Shown here: positions 40,609-49,181 of the stretch, piece after piece
How positions within the stretch are numbered: position 1 is the first letter of the stretch
Layout of the letters: every line of letters begins with the position of its first letter
Assembly (NCBI RefSeq): GCF_003268775.1
Contig: NZ_QLSU01000002.1
Span: 310,001 to 374,000 of the forward strand
Length of the DNA: 64,000 nt
DNA from: Paraburkholderia unamae
GTDB lineage: Bacteria; Pseudomonadota; Gammaproteobacteria; Burkholderiales; Burkholderiaceae
Reading direction: 5' to 3'
Notes under the pieces: model-generated
Told to the model about the DNA's origin: nothing
Seen by the model: only the letters and a program-made list of their open reading frames with translations
The model's database searches: none
Made by a program: the position numbers and the translations under genes

Positions 40609-43030
40609 AGTACGCCGCGCCACCAGCTTCAGCAGCGTCGTCGTCAAGCTGCTCGTTTCCACCGTCGCGTTCACCGCGACGCTGCTGCTCGTCCTGCTCG
40701 CCGCCGCGAGCGCGAACACCGAGTTCTTCGACCGCTACTATGGCTGGCTCTACGCGGCCAACATCGTCGTCGCGCTGATCTTCATGTCGGTGGTCACGGC
40801 GCTCGTGATCGTGATCGTCGTGCGCCTGAGGCGCGGCAAGTTCGGCACGCGGCTGCTGGCCAAGCTCGCGTTCTTCTTCGCGCTCGTGGGTGTGGTGCCG
40901 GGCGGCATCATCTATATCGTCTCGTACCAGTTCGTCTCGCGCTCGATCGAGTCGTGGTTCGACGTGAACGTGGAAACCGCGCTCACGGCGGGCCTGAACC
41001 TCGGGCGCGGCATGCTCGACGCCTCGCTCTCCGACCTGCAAACCAAGGCGCGCCTGATGGCCGATCAGATCGCGAGCGGCGAAGCGGCGGGCACCACGCT
41101 CACGCTCCTGCGCGCGCGCGACCAGTTCGGCGTGCAGGACGCCACCATCTTCGAGCCGGTGCGCAGCATGTCGGGCGCGGCGCCGGACATGCACGTGGTG
41201 GCGCAGGCGTCGAGCAACTTCTCGTCGCTGATGCCGAGCGATCTGCCCACGCCGCTCATGCTCGACCAGGCGCGCGGGCGCGGTTATGCGGCGATCGAAG
41301 GCGAGGTGGACGGCGACCCGCATCTGCATGGGCCGAAGGGCGCGTTGCGCCTGCGCGTGGTCACGCGCATTCCCGATGCGAACACAACGGATCTGCAACC
41401 GGCGGAGCGCTTCCTGCAACTGGAGCAGCCGGTGCCCGCCGCGCTCGCGCGCAACGCCGACGCCGTGCAGCGCGCCTATCGCGAGTATCAGGAAAAGGCG
41501 CTCGGCCGCACGGGCTTGCGCAAGATGTATATCGGCACGCTCACGCTCGCGCTTTTTCTCGCGACCTTCGTGGCGATGATGCTGGCGCTCGCGCTCGGCA
41601 ACCAGCTTGCGCGGCCGCTTTTCCTTCTCGCGCAGGGTACGAAGGAAGTGACCGAGGGCGACTACACGCCGAAGCGCGAAATCAAGTCGCGCGACGAACT
41701 GGGCTTCCTCACGCAGTCGTTCAACGCGATGACGCGCCAGCTTTCCGAAGCGCGCCAGGCCGTGGAGAAGAACCGCGTCGCGCTCGAGCATTCGAAGGCG
41801 TATCTGGAGAGCATTCTCGCGAACCTCACGGCGGGCGTGTTCGTGTTCGACCGGCAGTTCCGCCTCACGACGGCGAACCCCGGCGCGGAGCGCATCTTCC
41901 GTCAGCCGTTCGAGACGCAGCTTGGCGTCGCGCTCGATCACATCGGCGCGCTCACGGAATTCGGCGCGATGGTGCGCAAGGCCTTCGCCGACCAGGAAGC
42001 TTCGCGCGGCGACGGCGACAGCACGCGTGGCCATTGGCAGCAGCAGTTCTCGGTGCCCATTCCCGGCGAAACCGATCCGCTCACGCTGCTCGTGCGCGGC
42101 GCGCGCCTGGTTTCCGACACGGGCCGCGACGCGGGCGACATGCAAACCTCGGGCTACGTGGTGGTGTTCGACGACATCTCCGACGTGATCTCGGCGCAAC
42201 GTTCGGTGGCGTGGGGCGAAGTCGCGCGACGTCTTGCGCACGAGATCAAGAATCCGCTCACGCCGATTCAGCTCTCGGCCGAGCGCCTGCAAATGAAGCT
42301 CTCCGACAAGCTCGCGCCGTCGGACGCCGAAGTGCTCAAGCGCGGCGCGACGACGATCGTCAACCAGGTCGCCGCGATGAAGCAGATGGTCGACAACTTC
42401 CGCGACTATGCGCGCACGCCGCCCGCGGTGCTCGCGCATCTCCAGTTGAACGACCTCGTGAGCGAAGTGCTCACGCTGTATGGCGCCGAAGAAGGCAAGA
42501 GCGCGATCAAGGTCGAGCTCTCGGACTTGCCGGTGATCCGCGGCGACGCCACGCAATTGCGCCAGGTGATCCACAACCTGCTGCAAAACGCGCAGGACGC
42601 CGTGGCCGATACCGCGAATCCTCGCGTGACGCTCGAGACACGCGCCGTAGAATACGGAGACCCCGACGCGCAGGGCCGCACGCGCGTTGCGGTGCGCCTC
42701 ACGGTGTCGGACAACGGTCCGGGTTTTCCTGCACGCATCCTCACGCGGGCGTTCGAACCATATGTGACGACCAAAGCCAAAGGAACAGGCCTCGGGCTTG
42801 CGATGGTGAAGAAGATCGTTGACGAGCACGGCGCTCGCATCGACATCCGCAATCGACTCAAGGCAGGCGATGTGATAGAAGGCGCGCAGATCTCGATTCT
42901 CTTTCTCCAGCTGGCCGATGACATCCCACCGGATGCCGCGACGCCCGGACCCGGCCGATCCGGGGTGGCGCATGGGCGCGCCGAAGCGGAGCAGGGATCA
43001 AAAGCAACAGTGCAGACAAGGGCAGCGTAA
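40598..43030 (+). CDS. ntrY: nitrogen-regulation-type sensor histidine kinase NtrY
   Basis: The 810-residue membrane kinase has three or four N-terminal membrane helices, a periplasmic region (about 115-300), another helix at about 312-335 and HAMP (LARPLFLLAQGTKEVTEGDY). A PAS-like domain follows, then HisKA with LAHEIKNPLTPI (His548) and an HATPase with N-box NLLQNAQDA and G-boxes DNGPGFP and TGLGLAMV. It starts with GTG inside the previous gene. It phosphorylates the adjacent NtrX, which starts immediately after its stop codon. Confidence 0.93.
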   Translation: MLNKVRRATSFSSVVVKLLVSTVAFTATLLLVLLAAASANTEFFDRYYGWLYAANIVVALIFMSVVTALVIVIVVRLRRGKFGTRLLAKLAFFFALVGVVPGGIIYIVSYQFVSRSIESWFDVNVETALTAGLNLGRGMLDASLSDLQTKARLMADQIASGEAAGTTLTLLRARDQFGVQDATIFEPVRSMSGAAPDMHVVAQASSNFSSLMPSDLPTPLMLDQARGRGYAAIEGEVDGDPHLHGPKGALRLRVVTRIPDANTTDLQPAERFLQLEQPVPAALARNADAVQRAYREYQEKALGRTGLRKMYIGTLTLALFLATFVAMMLALALGNQLARPLFLLAQGTKEVTEGDYTPKREIKSRDELGFLTQSFNAMTRQLSEARQAVEKNRVALEHSKAYLESILANLTAGVFVFDRQFRLTTANPGAERIFRQPFETQLGVALDHIGALTEFGAMVRKAFADQEASRGDGDSTRGHWQQQFSVPIPGETDPLTLLVRGARLVSDTGRDAGDMQTSGYVVVFDDISDVISAQRSVAWGEVARRLAHEIKNPLTPIQLSAERLQMKLSDKLAPSDAEVLKRGATTIVNQVAAMKQMVDNFRDYARTPPAVLAHLQLNDLVSEVLTLYGAEEGKSAIKVELSDLPVIRGDATQLRQVIHNLLQNAQDAVADTANPRVTLETRAVEYGDPDAQGRTRVAVRLTVSDNGPGFPARILTRAFEPYVTTKAKGTGLGLAMVKKIVDEHGARIDIRNRLKAGDVIEGAQISILFLQLADDIPPDAATPGPGRSGVAHGRAEAEQGSKATVQTRAA

Positions 43031-43735
43031 ATGGCAACCATCCTGGTGGTAGATGATGAAATGGGCATCCGGGAATTGCTCTCGGAGATCCTCAGCGACG
43101 AAGGACACGTCGTGGAGCTGGCTGAAGATGCGCAGCAGGCGCGCGACTTCCGGCAGCGCGCGGTGCCGGACCTCGTGCTGCTCGATATCTGGATGCCGGA
43201 CACCGACGGCGTGACGCTGCTCAAGGAGTGGGCTGCACAAGGCCAGCTCACGATGCCGGTCATCATGATGTCGGGCCACGCGACCATCGACACCGCCGTC
43301 GAGGCAACCAAGATCGGCGCGCTCAACTTCCTCGAAAAGCCCATCGCGCTGCAAAAGCTGCTGAAGGCGGTCGAGCAGGGCCTCGCGCGCGGCACGGCCG
43401 CGCCGGTCACGTCGGCGAGCGCGGGGGCGGCCGGAAAGTCGGCGGTCGGCGGTCCCGCGGTCGTCGCTTCGGCGGCGGCCTTGCCGGTGCTCGGCGCTGA
43501 CGGCGTGCACGGCATGCAGGCGGGCGCCACGGCCACGCAAACGGCTTCGATCTCGTTCGACATTCCGTTGCGCGACGCGCGCGACGCGTTCGAGCGCGCG
43601 TACTTCGAGTACCACCTCGCGCGCGAAAACGGCAGCATGACGCGCGTGGCCGAAAAAACGGGGCTTGAGCGCACCCACCTGTATCGCAAGCTCAAGCAAC
43701 TCGGCGTGGACCTCGGCAAGAGCAAGGGCGAATGA
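43031..43735 (+). CDS. ntrX: NtrX-type response regulator without the AAA+ domain
   Basis: The 234-residue product has an N-terminal receiver domain (acid pocket Asp8/Asp9, phospho-acceptor Asp52 in LLDIWMP, Lys in LEKPI). An Ala-rich linker follows at about 125-180, and the protein ends with a Fis-type HTH (MTRVAEKTGLERTHLYRKLK). Classical NtrX has a sigma-54 ATPase domain of about 230 residues in between; it is absent here and there is no sign of a frameshift. It should therefore act without sigma-54 activation. It is directly adjacent to ntrY. Confidence 0.92.
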   Translation: MATILVVDDEMGIRELLSEILSDEGHVVELAEDAQQARDFRQRAVPDLVLLDIWMPDTDGVTLLKEWAAQGQLTMPVIMMSGHATIDTAVEATKIGALNFLEKPIALQKLLKAVEQGLARGTAAPVTSASAGAAGKSAVGGPAVVASAAALPVLGADGVHGMQAGATATQTASISFDIPLRDARDAFERAYFEYHLARENGSMTRVAEKTGLERTHLYRKLKQLGVDLGKSKGE

Positions 43736-43797
43736 CGCGCAATGGTGCGGAGTGGCGCGAGGACCAGGCGCTGACAGAATTAATTTGGCGAAGGCAC

Positions 43798-43826
43798 TTG
43801 CGCAACCCAGCTTAGGTCGCTATACT
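43798..43826 (+). promoter_or_regulatory. sigma-70 promoter of tRNA-Phe
   Basis: TTGCGC (43798-43803) and TATACT (43821-43826) have a 17-bp spacer. The -10 lies 14 bp before the mature 5' end. Confidence 0.85.
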
Positions 43827-43840
43827 CTTCTTTCTTCGTT

Positions 43841-43916
43841 GGCCCGGTAGCTCAGTTGGTAGAGCAGCGGATTGAAAATCCGCGTGTCGATGGTTCGATT
43901 CCGTCCCAGGCCACCA
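43841..43916 (+). tRNA. tRNA-Phe (anticodon GAA)
   Basis: The 76-nt cloverleaf has D-arm GCTC/GAGC, anticodon stem GCGGA/TCCGC, loop TTGAAAA (anticodon GAA), a T-arm with GATGG/CCGTC, and an encoded CCA. The acceptor stem GGCCCGG/CCAGGCC contains a C5-A68 mismatch and the T stem one T-G wobble; the rest is canonical. Confidence 0.95.
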
Positions 43917-43922
43917 GAATGC

Positions 43923-43957
43923 AGCCCCAGGAGATCATTCGATTCCTGGGGCTTTTT
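43923..43957 (+). terminator. intrinsic terminator of tRNA-Phe
   Basis: AGCCCCAGGA and TCCTGGGGCT form a 10-bp stem with an 11-base loop, followed by TTTTC. Confidence 0.85.
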
Positions 43958-44111
43958 CGTTGTGCTCGATCTCCGGAGCTTCGAAGAAGTTCGAAGACCG
44001 GCATCGACGGTATCCAGGGTATAAGGGTGCGCCGATGCCCGTGCGAGGGCCCCGGCCTATACTGCTTGAGCCGGCGCGCCTTGTCCGCGGCGGTCCGCCC
44101 GGGTGCTTCAG

Positions 44112-44180
44112 ATGGCAAGGTCTGGTGGCAAAGTCTGGTAGCAAGAGCCTGGTAGCACAAGCCAGCCAGCAAAAACCAGG
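44112..44180 (+). repeat. tandem 13-14-bp imperfect repeats in the queC leader
   Basis: About five units follow each other: ATGGCAAGGTCT, GGTGGCAAAGTCT, GGTAGCAAGAGCCT, GGTAGCACAAGCC and a weaker AGCCAGCAAAAACC. They end about 45 bp before the queC start. The 44181-44224 remainder carries only the ribosome binding site. No preQ1 riboswitch motif is recognisable here. Confidence 0.6.
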
Positions 44181-44224
44181 CAACGAACGCATTCGCGCGG
44201 AAACCTCATACACGGAGTTTCACG

Positions 44225-44956
44225 GTGACTCGAACAGAAGCCAAGGGCGCGCTCGTCCTGTTTTCCGGCGGCCAGGACTCGGCCACGTGCCTCGCATGGG
44301 CGCTCGAGCGCTACGAGACCGTCGAGACGCTCGGCTTCGATTATGGCCAGCGTCATCGCGTCGAACTGGAATGCCGCGAGGGCTTTCGCGCCGCGATTGC
44401 GAGCACGTTCCCCGCATGGGGCGAGCGCCTCGGCGAAGATCACATGATCGATCTCTCGGTGCTCGGCTCGATCAGCGACACGGCCATGACGCGCGAGATC
44501 GAGATCGAAACGGCCGCGAGCGGCCTGCCGAACACCTTCGTGCCGGGCCGCAACCTGATGTTCATGCAGATCGCCGCCGCGATCGCTTATCGTCGCGGGC
44601 TCAAGGTGCTCGTGGGCGGCATGTGCGAGACCGACTTCTCGGGCTACCCGGACTGCCGCGACGACACCATGAAGGCGCTGCAAGTCGCGCTCAATCTCGG
44701 CATGGACACGCGCTTCGTGCTGGAAACGCCGCTCATGTGGCTCGACAAGGCCGACACGTGGCGCCTGGCCGAACAGCTCGGCGGCGAGGCGCTGGTGGAC
44801 ATGGTGCGCGTCGAGACGCACACCTGCTACGTGGGCGAGCGCGCCGAGCTTCACGCGTGGGGCTTCGGCTGCGGCGAGTGCCCGGCCTGCAAGTTGCGCA
44901 AGCGTGGCTACGAAGCGTATCTCGCGGGCGAGAACGTCACGGAAGCGCCGGTCTGA
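44225..44956 (+). CDS. queC: 7-cyano-7-deazaguanine synthase QueC
   Basis: The 243-residue ATP-dependent enzyme converts 7-carboxy-7-deazaguanine to preQ0 in queuosine synthesis. The PP-loop SGGQDS is at about 14-19, and the zinc site near the C-terminus ([14 protein letters not shown]) is intact. It starts with GTG after ACGGAG. First of the three queuosine genes queC-queE-queD. Confidence 0.95.
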   Translation: MTRTEAKGALVLFSGGQDSATCLAWALERYETVETLGFDYGQRHRVELECREGFRAAIASTFPAWGERLGEDHMIDLSVLGSISDTAMTREIEIETAASGLPNTFVPGRNLMFMQIAAAIAYRRGLKVLVGGMCETDFSGYPDCRDDTMKALQVALNLGMDTRFVLETPLMWLDKADTWRLAEQLGGEALVDMVRVETHTCYVGERAELHAWGFGCGECPACKLRKRGYEAYLAGENVTEAPV

Positions 44957-45034
44957 GCGAGGGCGCCCGACACCAACCGGTTTTCATGAGCATGGCCGTC
45001 GAGGCCGCCCCATGAGCCAGAACCAGGCAGCAGC

Positions 45035-45667
45035 ATGACTTACGCGGTAAAGGAAATTTTCTACACGTTGCAGGGCGAGGGCGCGAACGCCGGGCGTCCG
45101 GCCGTGTTCTGCCGGTTCGCCGGCTGCAATCTCTGGTCGGGCCGCGAGGAAGACCGCGCCGAAGCCGTGTGCCGCTTCTGCGACACCGACTTCGTGGGCA
45201 CCGATGGCGAGAATGGCGGAAAATTCCGCACGCCTGAAGAACTCGTCGCGAAGATCGCTTCGCTGTGGCCCGAAGGCGAGGGCAACCGCTTCGTGGTCTG
45301 CACGGGCGGCGAGCCGATGTTGCAGATCGACGCGCCGTTCGTCGACGCGCTGCACGCGGCCGGCTTCGAGATCGCCATCGAAACGAACGGTTCGCTGCCG
45401 GTGCTGGAAACCATCGACTGGATCTGCGTGAGCCCGAAGGCCGACGCGCCGCTCGTGGTCACGAAGGGCAACGAGCTGAAGGTGGTGGTGCCGCAGGACA
45501 ACCAGCGCCTTGCCGACTACGCGAAGCTCGATTTCGAGTATTTTCTCGTACAGCCCATGGACGGCCCGTCGCGCGACCTGAACACGAAGCTCGCGATCGA
45601 CTGGTGCAAGCGCCATCCGCAGTGGCGCCTGTCGATGCAGACCCACAAGTACCTGAATATTCCCTGA
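45035..45667 (+). CDS. queE: 7-carboxy-7-deazaguanine synthase QueE
   Basis: The 210-residue radical-SAM enzyme rearranges 6-carboxytetrahydropterin to 7-carboxy-7-deazaguanine. The iron-sulphur cysteines are Cys31, Cys46 and Cys49, that is CX14CX2C instead of CX3CX2C. This variant is known from Burkholderia QueE. GGEP (radical-SAM glycine motif) and ETNGS follow. It lies between queC and queD and works between them in the pathway. Confidence 0.95.
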   Translation: MTYAVKEIFYTLQGEGANAGRPAVFCRFAGCNLWSGREEDRAEAVCRFCDTDFVGTDGENGGKFRTPEELVAKIASLWPEGEGNRFVVCTGGEPMLQIDAPFVDALHAAGFEIAIETNGSLPVLETIDWICVSPKADAPLVVTKGNELKVVVPQDNQRLADYAKLDFEYFLVQPMDGPSRDLNTKLAIDWCKRHPQWRLSMQTHKYLNIP

Positions 45668-45695
45668 TTTCCGCGAATTTATCTGAACAAGTGCC

Positions 45696-46142
45696 GTGCT
45701 GACGATCACCCGAAAACTCGAATTCGACGCGGGCCACCGCATCCCCGACCACCGCAGCCAGTGCCGTAACCTGCACGGCCATCGCTATGTGCTCGAAATC
45801 ACGCTGCAAGGCGACCTCGTCGAAACCGAGGGCGCGCCCGATCGCGGCATGGTGATGGACTTCGCCGACGTGAAGTCGCTCGCGAACCAGCATCTCGTCG
45901 ATCTGTGGGACCACGCGTTCCTCGTGTTCGAGGGCGACACGCAGGTGCGCGGCTTTCTCGAAACGCTGCCGGGCCACAAGACGGTCGTGATCGACCGCAT
46001 CCCGACCGTGGAAAATCTCGCGGCCATCGCGTTCGACATCCTCGCGAACGTGTACGACGCGCACTACGGCGTGAACCTGCGCCTGCACAAGCTGCGTCTG
46101 TACGAAACGCCGAATTGCTGGGCCGAAGTCACGCGCGACTGA
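45696..46142 (+). CDS. queD: 6-carboxytetrahydropterin synthase QueD
   Basis: The 148-residue enzyme of the 6-pyruvoyltetrahydropterin synthase fold has a zinc site made of His in FDAGHRI and in NLHGHRY, the active Cys in SQCRNLHGH, and PTVENLA. It provides the substrate of QueE. It starts with GTG (45696); the upstream sequence has a poor ribosome site, so coupling to queE, 28 bp before, is possible. Confidence 0.93.
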   Translation: MLTITRKLEFDAGHRIPDHRSQCRNLHGHRYVLEITLQGDLVETEGAPDRGMVMDFADVKSLANQHLVDLWDHAFLVFEGDTQVRGFLETLPGHKTVVIDRIPTVENLAAIAFDILANVYDAHYGVNLRLHKLRLYETPNCWAEVTRD

Positions 46143-46361
46143 CGCGCCTGCGCTCACCGCTTTCCCGCTGCGGGCAAGGCCGGGTTTTCCGCGCCGTCCT
46201 GCAAATTTTTGTCGCGGTATGATCGTTCCGGCAAGGCCTGCGCATCCCTGCGCGCGGCCCGACAACACATAACGGAGCGAGACCTGCCGGCTGCCGCGTC
46301 GCCGGGCGCAAGCGCCCGCGCGCCCCGTGCGCGCCCCCGCAGCCTCGCCGGGAGCACGGCG

Positions 46362-47144
46362 ATGAGCACCTTCACCAATCCCCTCAAGGAACGCCTCAAG
46401 GAGGCGGAGCCGCTGTTCGGCCTGTGGCTTTCCATGGGCAGCGAGACCGCCGCCGAGGCGCTCGCGCACGCCGGCTTCGACTGGCTGCTGATCGACATGG
46501 AGCACACGCCCAACGACAGCGCCGACACCGTCGCGCAACTACGCGCGATCGCCGCCGCGCATCTGCCCACCGAGCCCGTGGTGCGCCTGCCCGACTGCGA
46601 GCCCTGGCTCGTCAAACGCGTGCTCGACGCGGGCGCGCGCACCGTGATGTTTCCCAACGTGTCCTCGGCCCAGGAAGCCGCGCGCGCCGTGAGCCTCACG
46701 CAATATCCCGATGCGAACACGCCGGACGGCCAGCGCGGCGTGGCGGGCGTGGTGCGCGCGGCGGCCTACGGCATGCGGCGCGACTATCTGCACGGCGCGA
46801 ACGCGCAGATCGCGACGATCGTGCAGATCGAATCGGCGGCGGCGCTGGCCGAAGTCGAAAAAATCGCGGCGGTGCCGGGGGTGGATTGCCTGTTCGTCGG
46901 GCCGGCCGACCTCGCGGCGAGCCTCGGCCATCTCGGCGACTCGAAGCATCCGGACGTGCTCGCCGCCATGCAGCGCATCGTTGCGGCCGCGCGCGACGCG
47001 GGCGTGGCGTCGGGCATCTTCGCCATGGATGCAGCCGGCGCGAAGCAGTATCGGGAGATGGGCTTCAGCTTCATCGCGCTCGCCGCCGACGTGATCTGGC
47101 TCGTGCGCGCGACACGCCAGGCGCTCCAGGAGGCGAGATCATGA
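46362..47144 (+). CDS. HpcH/HpaI-family aldolase
   Basis: The 260-residue class II pyruvate aldolase belongs to the 4-hydroxy-2-oxo-heptane-1,7-dioate aldolase family. It has GLWLSMGSETAAEALAHAGF near the start, DMEHTPND, VIQIESAAAL-like VQIESAAALAEVEKI with the metal-binding Glu, and FVGPADLAASLG with the metal-binding Asp. The actual substrate is undetermined. The start at 46362 follows GGGAG. Its stop overlaps the next start (ATGA). Confidence 0.87.
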   Translation: MSTFTNPLKERLKEAEPLFGLWLSMGSETAAEALAHAGFDWLLIDMEHTPNDSADTVAQLRAIAAAHLPTEPVVRLPDCEPWLVKRVLDAGARTVMFPNVSSAQEAARAVSLTQYPDANTPDGQRGVAGVVRAAAYGMRRDYLHGANAQIATIVQIESAAALAEVEKIAAVPGVDCLFVGPADLAASLGHLGDSKHPDVLAAMQRIVAAARDAGVASGIFAMDAAGAKQYREMGFSFIALAADVIWLVRATRQALQEARS

Positions 47145-47890
47145 GGCGCCCGAAAGCGCTTTTCGAGCGTCTTTTTGCACGGACGACACGTGCGGTCGCC
47201 ATCGGTTGCCTTGCGGGCGCGGTGCTCGGCGCGAGCGCAATCGCCGATGAGGCCGCCGCGGCCGACGCGGCCAGCGCCGCGACGGGCGCCGAGTCCGATC
47301 CACAAACGGCCAACGCAGTTGCCGACTACAACGCCGGCAATCTTTCCGCCGCGCGCACGGAATTCCAGGCGGCGGCCGAGCGCGGCAACCGGCTGGCCGA
47401 GTTCAACTACGCGATGATGCTCGTGAACGGCGAAGGCGGTGCCGCCGACGTGGGCGAGGGCCGCAAGTGGCTGCGCAAGGCCGCCGACGCCAACATGTCG
47501 CATGCGCAATACGTGTACGGCAAGATGTACGACGACGGCGATTTCGTCGAGCGCGATCCGGTGCAGGCACACCAGTGGTTCCTCAAGGCGGCGAAGCAGG
47601 GGCACGTGCAGGCGGAGCTTGCGCTCGCGAACCAGTACCTCGACGGGCGCGGCACCACGCGCGACAACAAGCAGGCGTTCTACTGGTACAAGAAGGCCGC
47701 CGAGGGCGGCGACATGACCGCGCAATACGTGACCGGCTCGTTCTACGAGCGCGGCGGCGACGGCGTGCCGAAGAACCTGAACGTCGCGCGCGCGTACTAC
47801 GCGGCGGCGGCGGCGCAGGGCGATCCCGTGGCGCGCCTGAAGTATCAGCAGTTGAGCGCGCAGTTGATGAAATCGGCGCCCACGCAGTAA
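47141..47890 (+). CDS. exported Sel1-repeat protein
   Basis: The 249-residue product has an N-terminal signal peptide or anchor (about 15-38). Four or five Sel1 repeats follow from about 65: AAARTEFQAAAERGN-type units, EGRKWLRKAADANMSHAQYV, AHQWFLKAAKQGHVQAELAL, AFYWYKKAAEGGDMTAQYV and ARAYYAAAAAQGDPVARLKY. Sel1 proteins are protein-interaction scaffolds. It is coupled to the aldolase gene by an ATGA overlap, and a terminator follows. Confidence 0.85.
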   Translation: MRRPKALFERLFARTTRAVAIGCLAGAVLGASAIADEAAAADAASAATGAESDPQTANAVADYNAGNLSAARTEFQAAAERGNRLAEFNYAMMLVNGEGGAADVGEGRKWLRKAADANMSHAQYVYGKMYDDGDFVERDPVQAHQWFLKAAKQGHVQAELALANQYLDGRGTTRDNKQAFYWYKKAAEGGDMTAQYVTGSFYERGGDGVPKNLNVARAYYAAAAAQGDPVARLKYQQLSAQLMKSAPTQ

Positions 47891-47927
47891 GTGCCGGTAA
47901 GTGCCAGCGAGCACCCGCTGAAACGAC

Positions 47928-47959
47928 AACGCGCCGGACAATGCCGGCGCGTTTTTTTT
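47928..47959. terminator. intrinsic terminator between the Sel1 gene and rodA
   Basis: AACGCGCCGG-ACAATG-CCGGCGCGTT followed by T6. It ends the plus-strand unit; the opposite orientation lacks a long T-run, so it is mainly for the plus strand. Confidence 0.8.
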
Positions 47960-48005
47960 GCTGCATCGATCGAGCGGGCGGGCGTTGCCGTTGCCCGCCG
48001 CGCCT

Positions 48006-49172
48006 TCAACTCTGCATCAACCGCTTCTGGCGTCCCACGCTCATGATGAGCCCGATCGCCACGCCGAGCGTGGTGAGCGCCGTGCCGCCATAGCTCATGA
48101 ACGGCAGCGGCACGCCCACCACGGGCAGAATGCCGCTCACCATGCCGATATTGACGAACGCGTAGGTGAAGAACGCCATCGTGAGCGAGCCCGCCAATAA
48201 TCGCCCGAAGAGTGTCGCGCCGTTCGCGGCGATATAAAGCCCGCGCGCGATCAGACACATGTAGAGCGTGAGCAGCACGAGGCCGCCCGCCATGCCGAAC
48301 TCCTCGGAGAACACGGCGAAAATGAAGTCGGTGTGCTTCTCGGGGATGAACTCCAGGTGCGACTGCGTGCCCTTCAGCCAGCCCTTGCCGAGCGGGCCGC
48401 CCGAGCCGATCGCGATCACCGCCTGAATGGTGTGGAAGCCCTTGCCGAGCGGGTCGGAGGTGGGGTCGAGCAGCGTGCAGATGCGGTGCTTCTGGTAGTC
48501 GTGCATCAGCGGCCAGTTCACCTGCGGCTGGCAGATCTTGTCCTGGAACGCCGCGATCGAGGCCACCGCGATCACGCCCGCGATCAGCACCGGCACGATC
48601 AGCTTGAACGAAAGGCCCGCGAAGTAGATGACGAACAGACCCGAGGCGAACACGAGCACGGCGGTGCCGAGGTCGGGCTGCTTGGCAATCAGGCCGACCG
48701 GCAGGAACAGGATGATGAAGCCCACGACGAAGTCGTACCAGCGCGTCACGCCTTCGCGGCGCTGGTAATACCACGCGAGCATGAGCGGCGTGGCGATCTT
48801 GAGAATCTCCGAAGGCTGGATCACGACGCCCACATTGATCCAGCGCTTCGCGCCCTTGCGCGTGAGGCCGAATAGCGCCACGGCAATCAGCAAGGCGATC
48901 CCGAAGGTGTAGACCGGCACGGCGAACCGCATGAGCGTGTTGGGCGGCACATTGGCGAGCGCCCACATCAGCACGAAGGTGAGCATGATGTTGCGCAGCT
49001 GGTCTTCCACGCGGCCGGGGACGTCGAGGCTCGCACTGTACAGCGTGACGATGCCCACGCACAGCAGCAGGAACACCGTGAGCGCGAGCGGGCGGTCGAA
49101 GCCGAGGAACATCTTGCGCAAGGTGTCGAGCACCGCGCGCTTGTCGATCTTGTCGAACTGGAAGAAAGGCAT
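48006..49172 (-). CDS. rodA: rod-shape peptidoglycan glycosyltransferase RodA
   Basis: The 388-residue SEDS-family protein has ten membrane helices. It polymerises lipid II for cell elongation with PBP2. Conserved motifs include GAKRWINVGVVIQPSEILKI, LIAKQPDLGTAVLV (SEDS Asp region) and VVGVPLPFMSYGGTALTTLG. Last gene of the mreBCD-mrdA-rodA operon, 9 bp after mrdA. Confidence 0.96.
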   Translation of the reverse strand: MPFFQFDKIDKRAVLDTLRKMFLGFDRPLALTVFLLLCVGIVTLYSASLDVPGRVEDQLRNIMLTFVLMWALANVPPNTLMRFAVPVYTFGIALLIAVALFGLTRKGAKRWINVGVVIQPSEILKIATPLMLAWYYQRREGVTRWYDFVVGFIILFLPVGLIAKQPDLGTAVLVFASGLFVIYFAGLSFKLIVPVLIAGVIAVASIAAFQDKICQPQVNWPLMHDYQKHRICTLLDPTSDPLGKGFHTIQAVIAIGSGGPLGKGWLKGTQSHLEFIPEKHTDFIFAVFSEEFGMAGGLVLLTLYMCLIARGLYIAANGATLFGRLLAGSLTMAFFTYAFVNIGMVSGILPVVGVPLPFMSYGGTALTTLGVAIGLIMSVGRQKRLMQS

Positions 49173-49181
49173 GGTGATTCC

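Noticed and set aside
44040..44224. preQ1 riboswitch ahead of queC
   Set aside because: Neither the compact preQ1-I hairpin with its A-rich tail nor a preQ1-II core could be found; only tandem repeats are visible.
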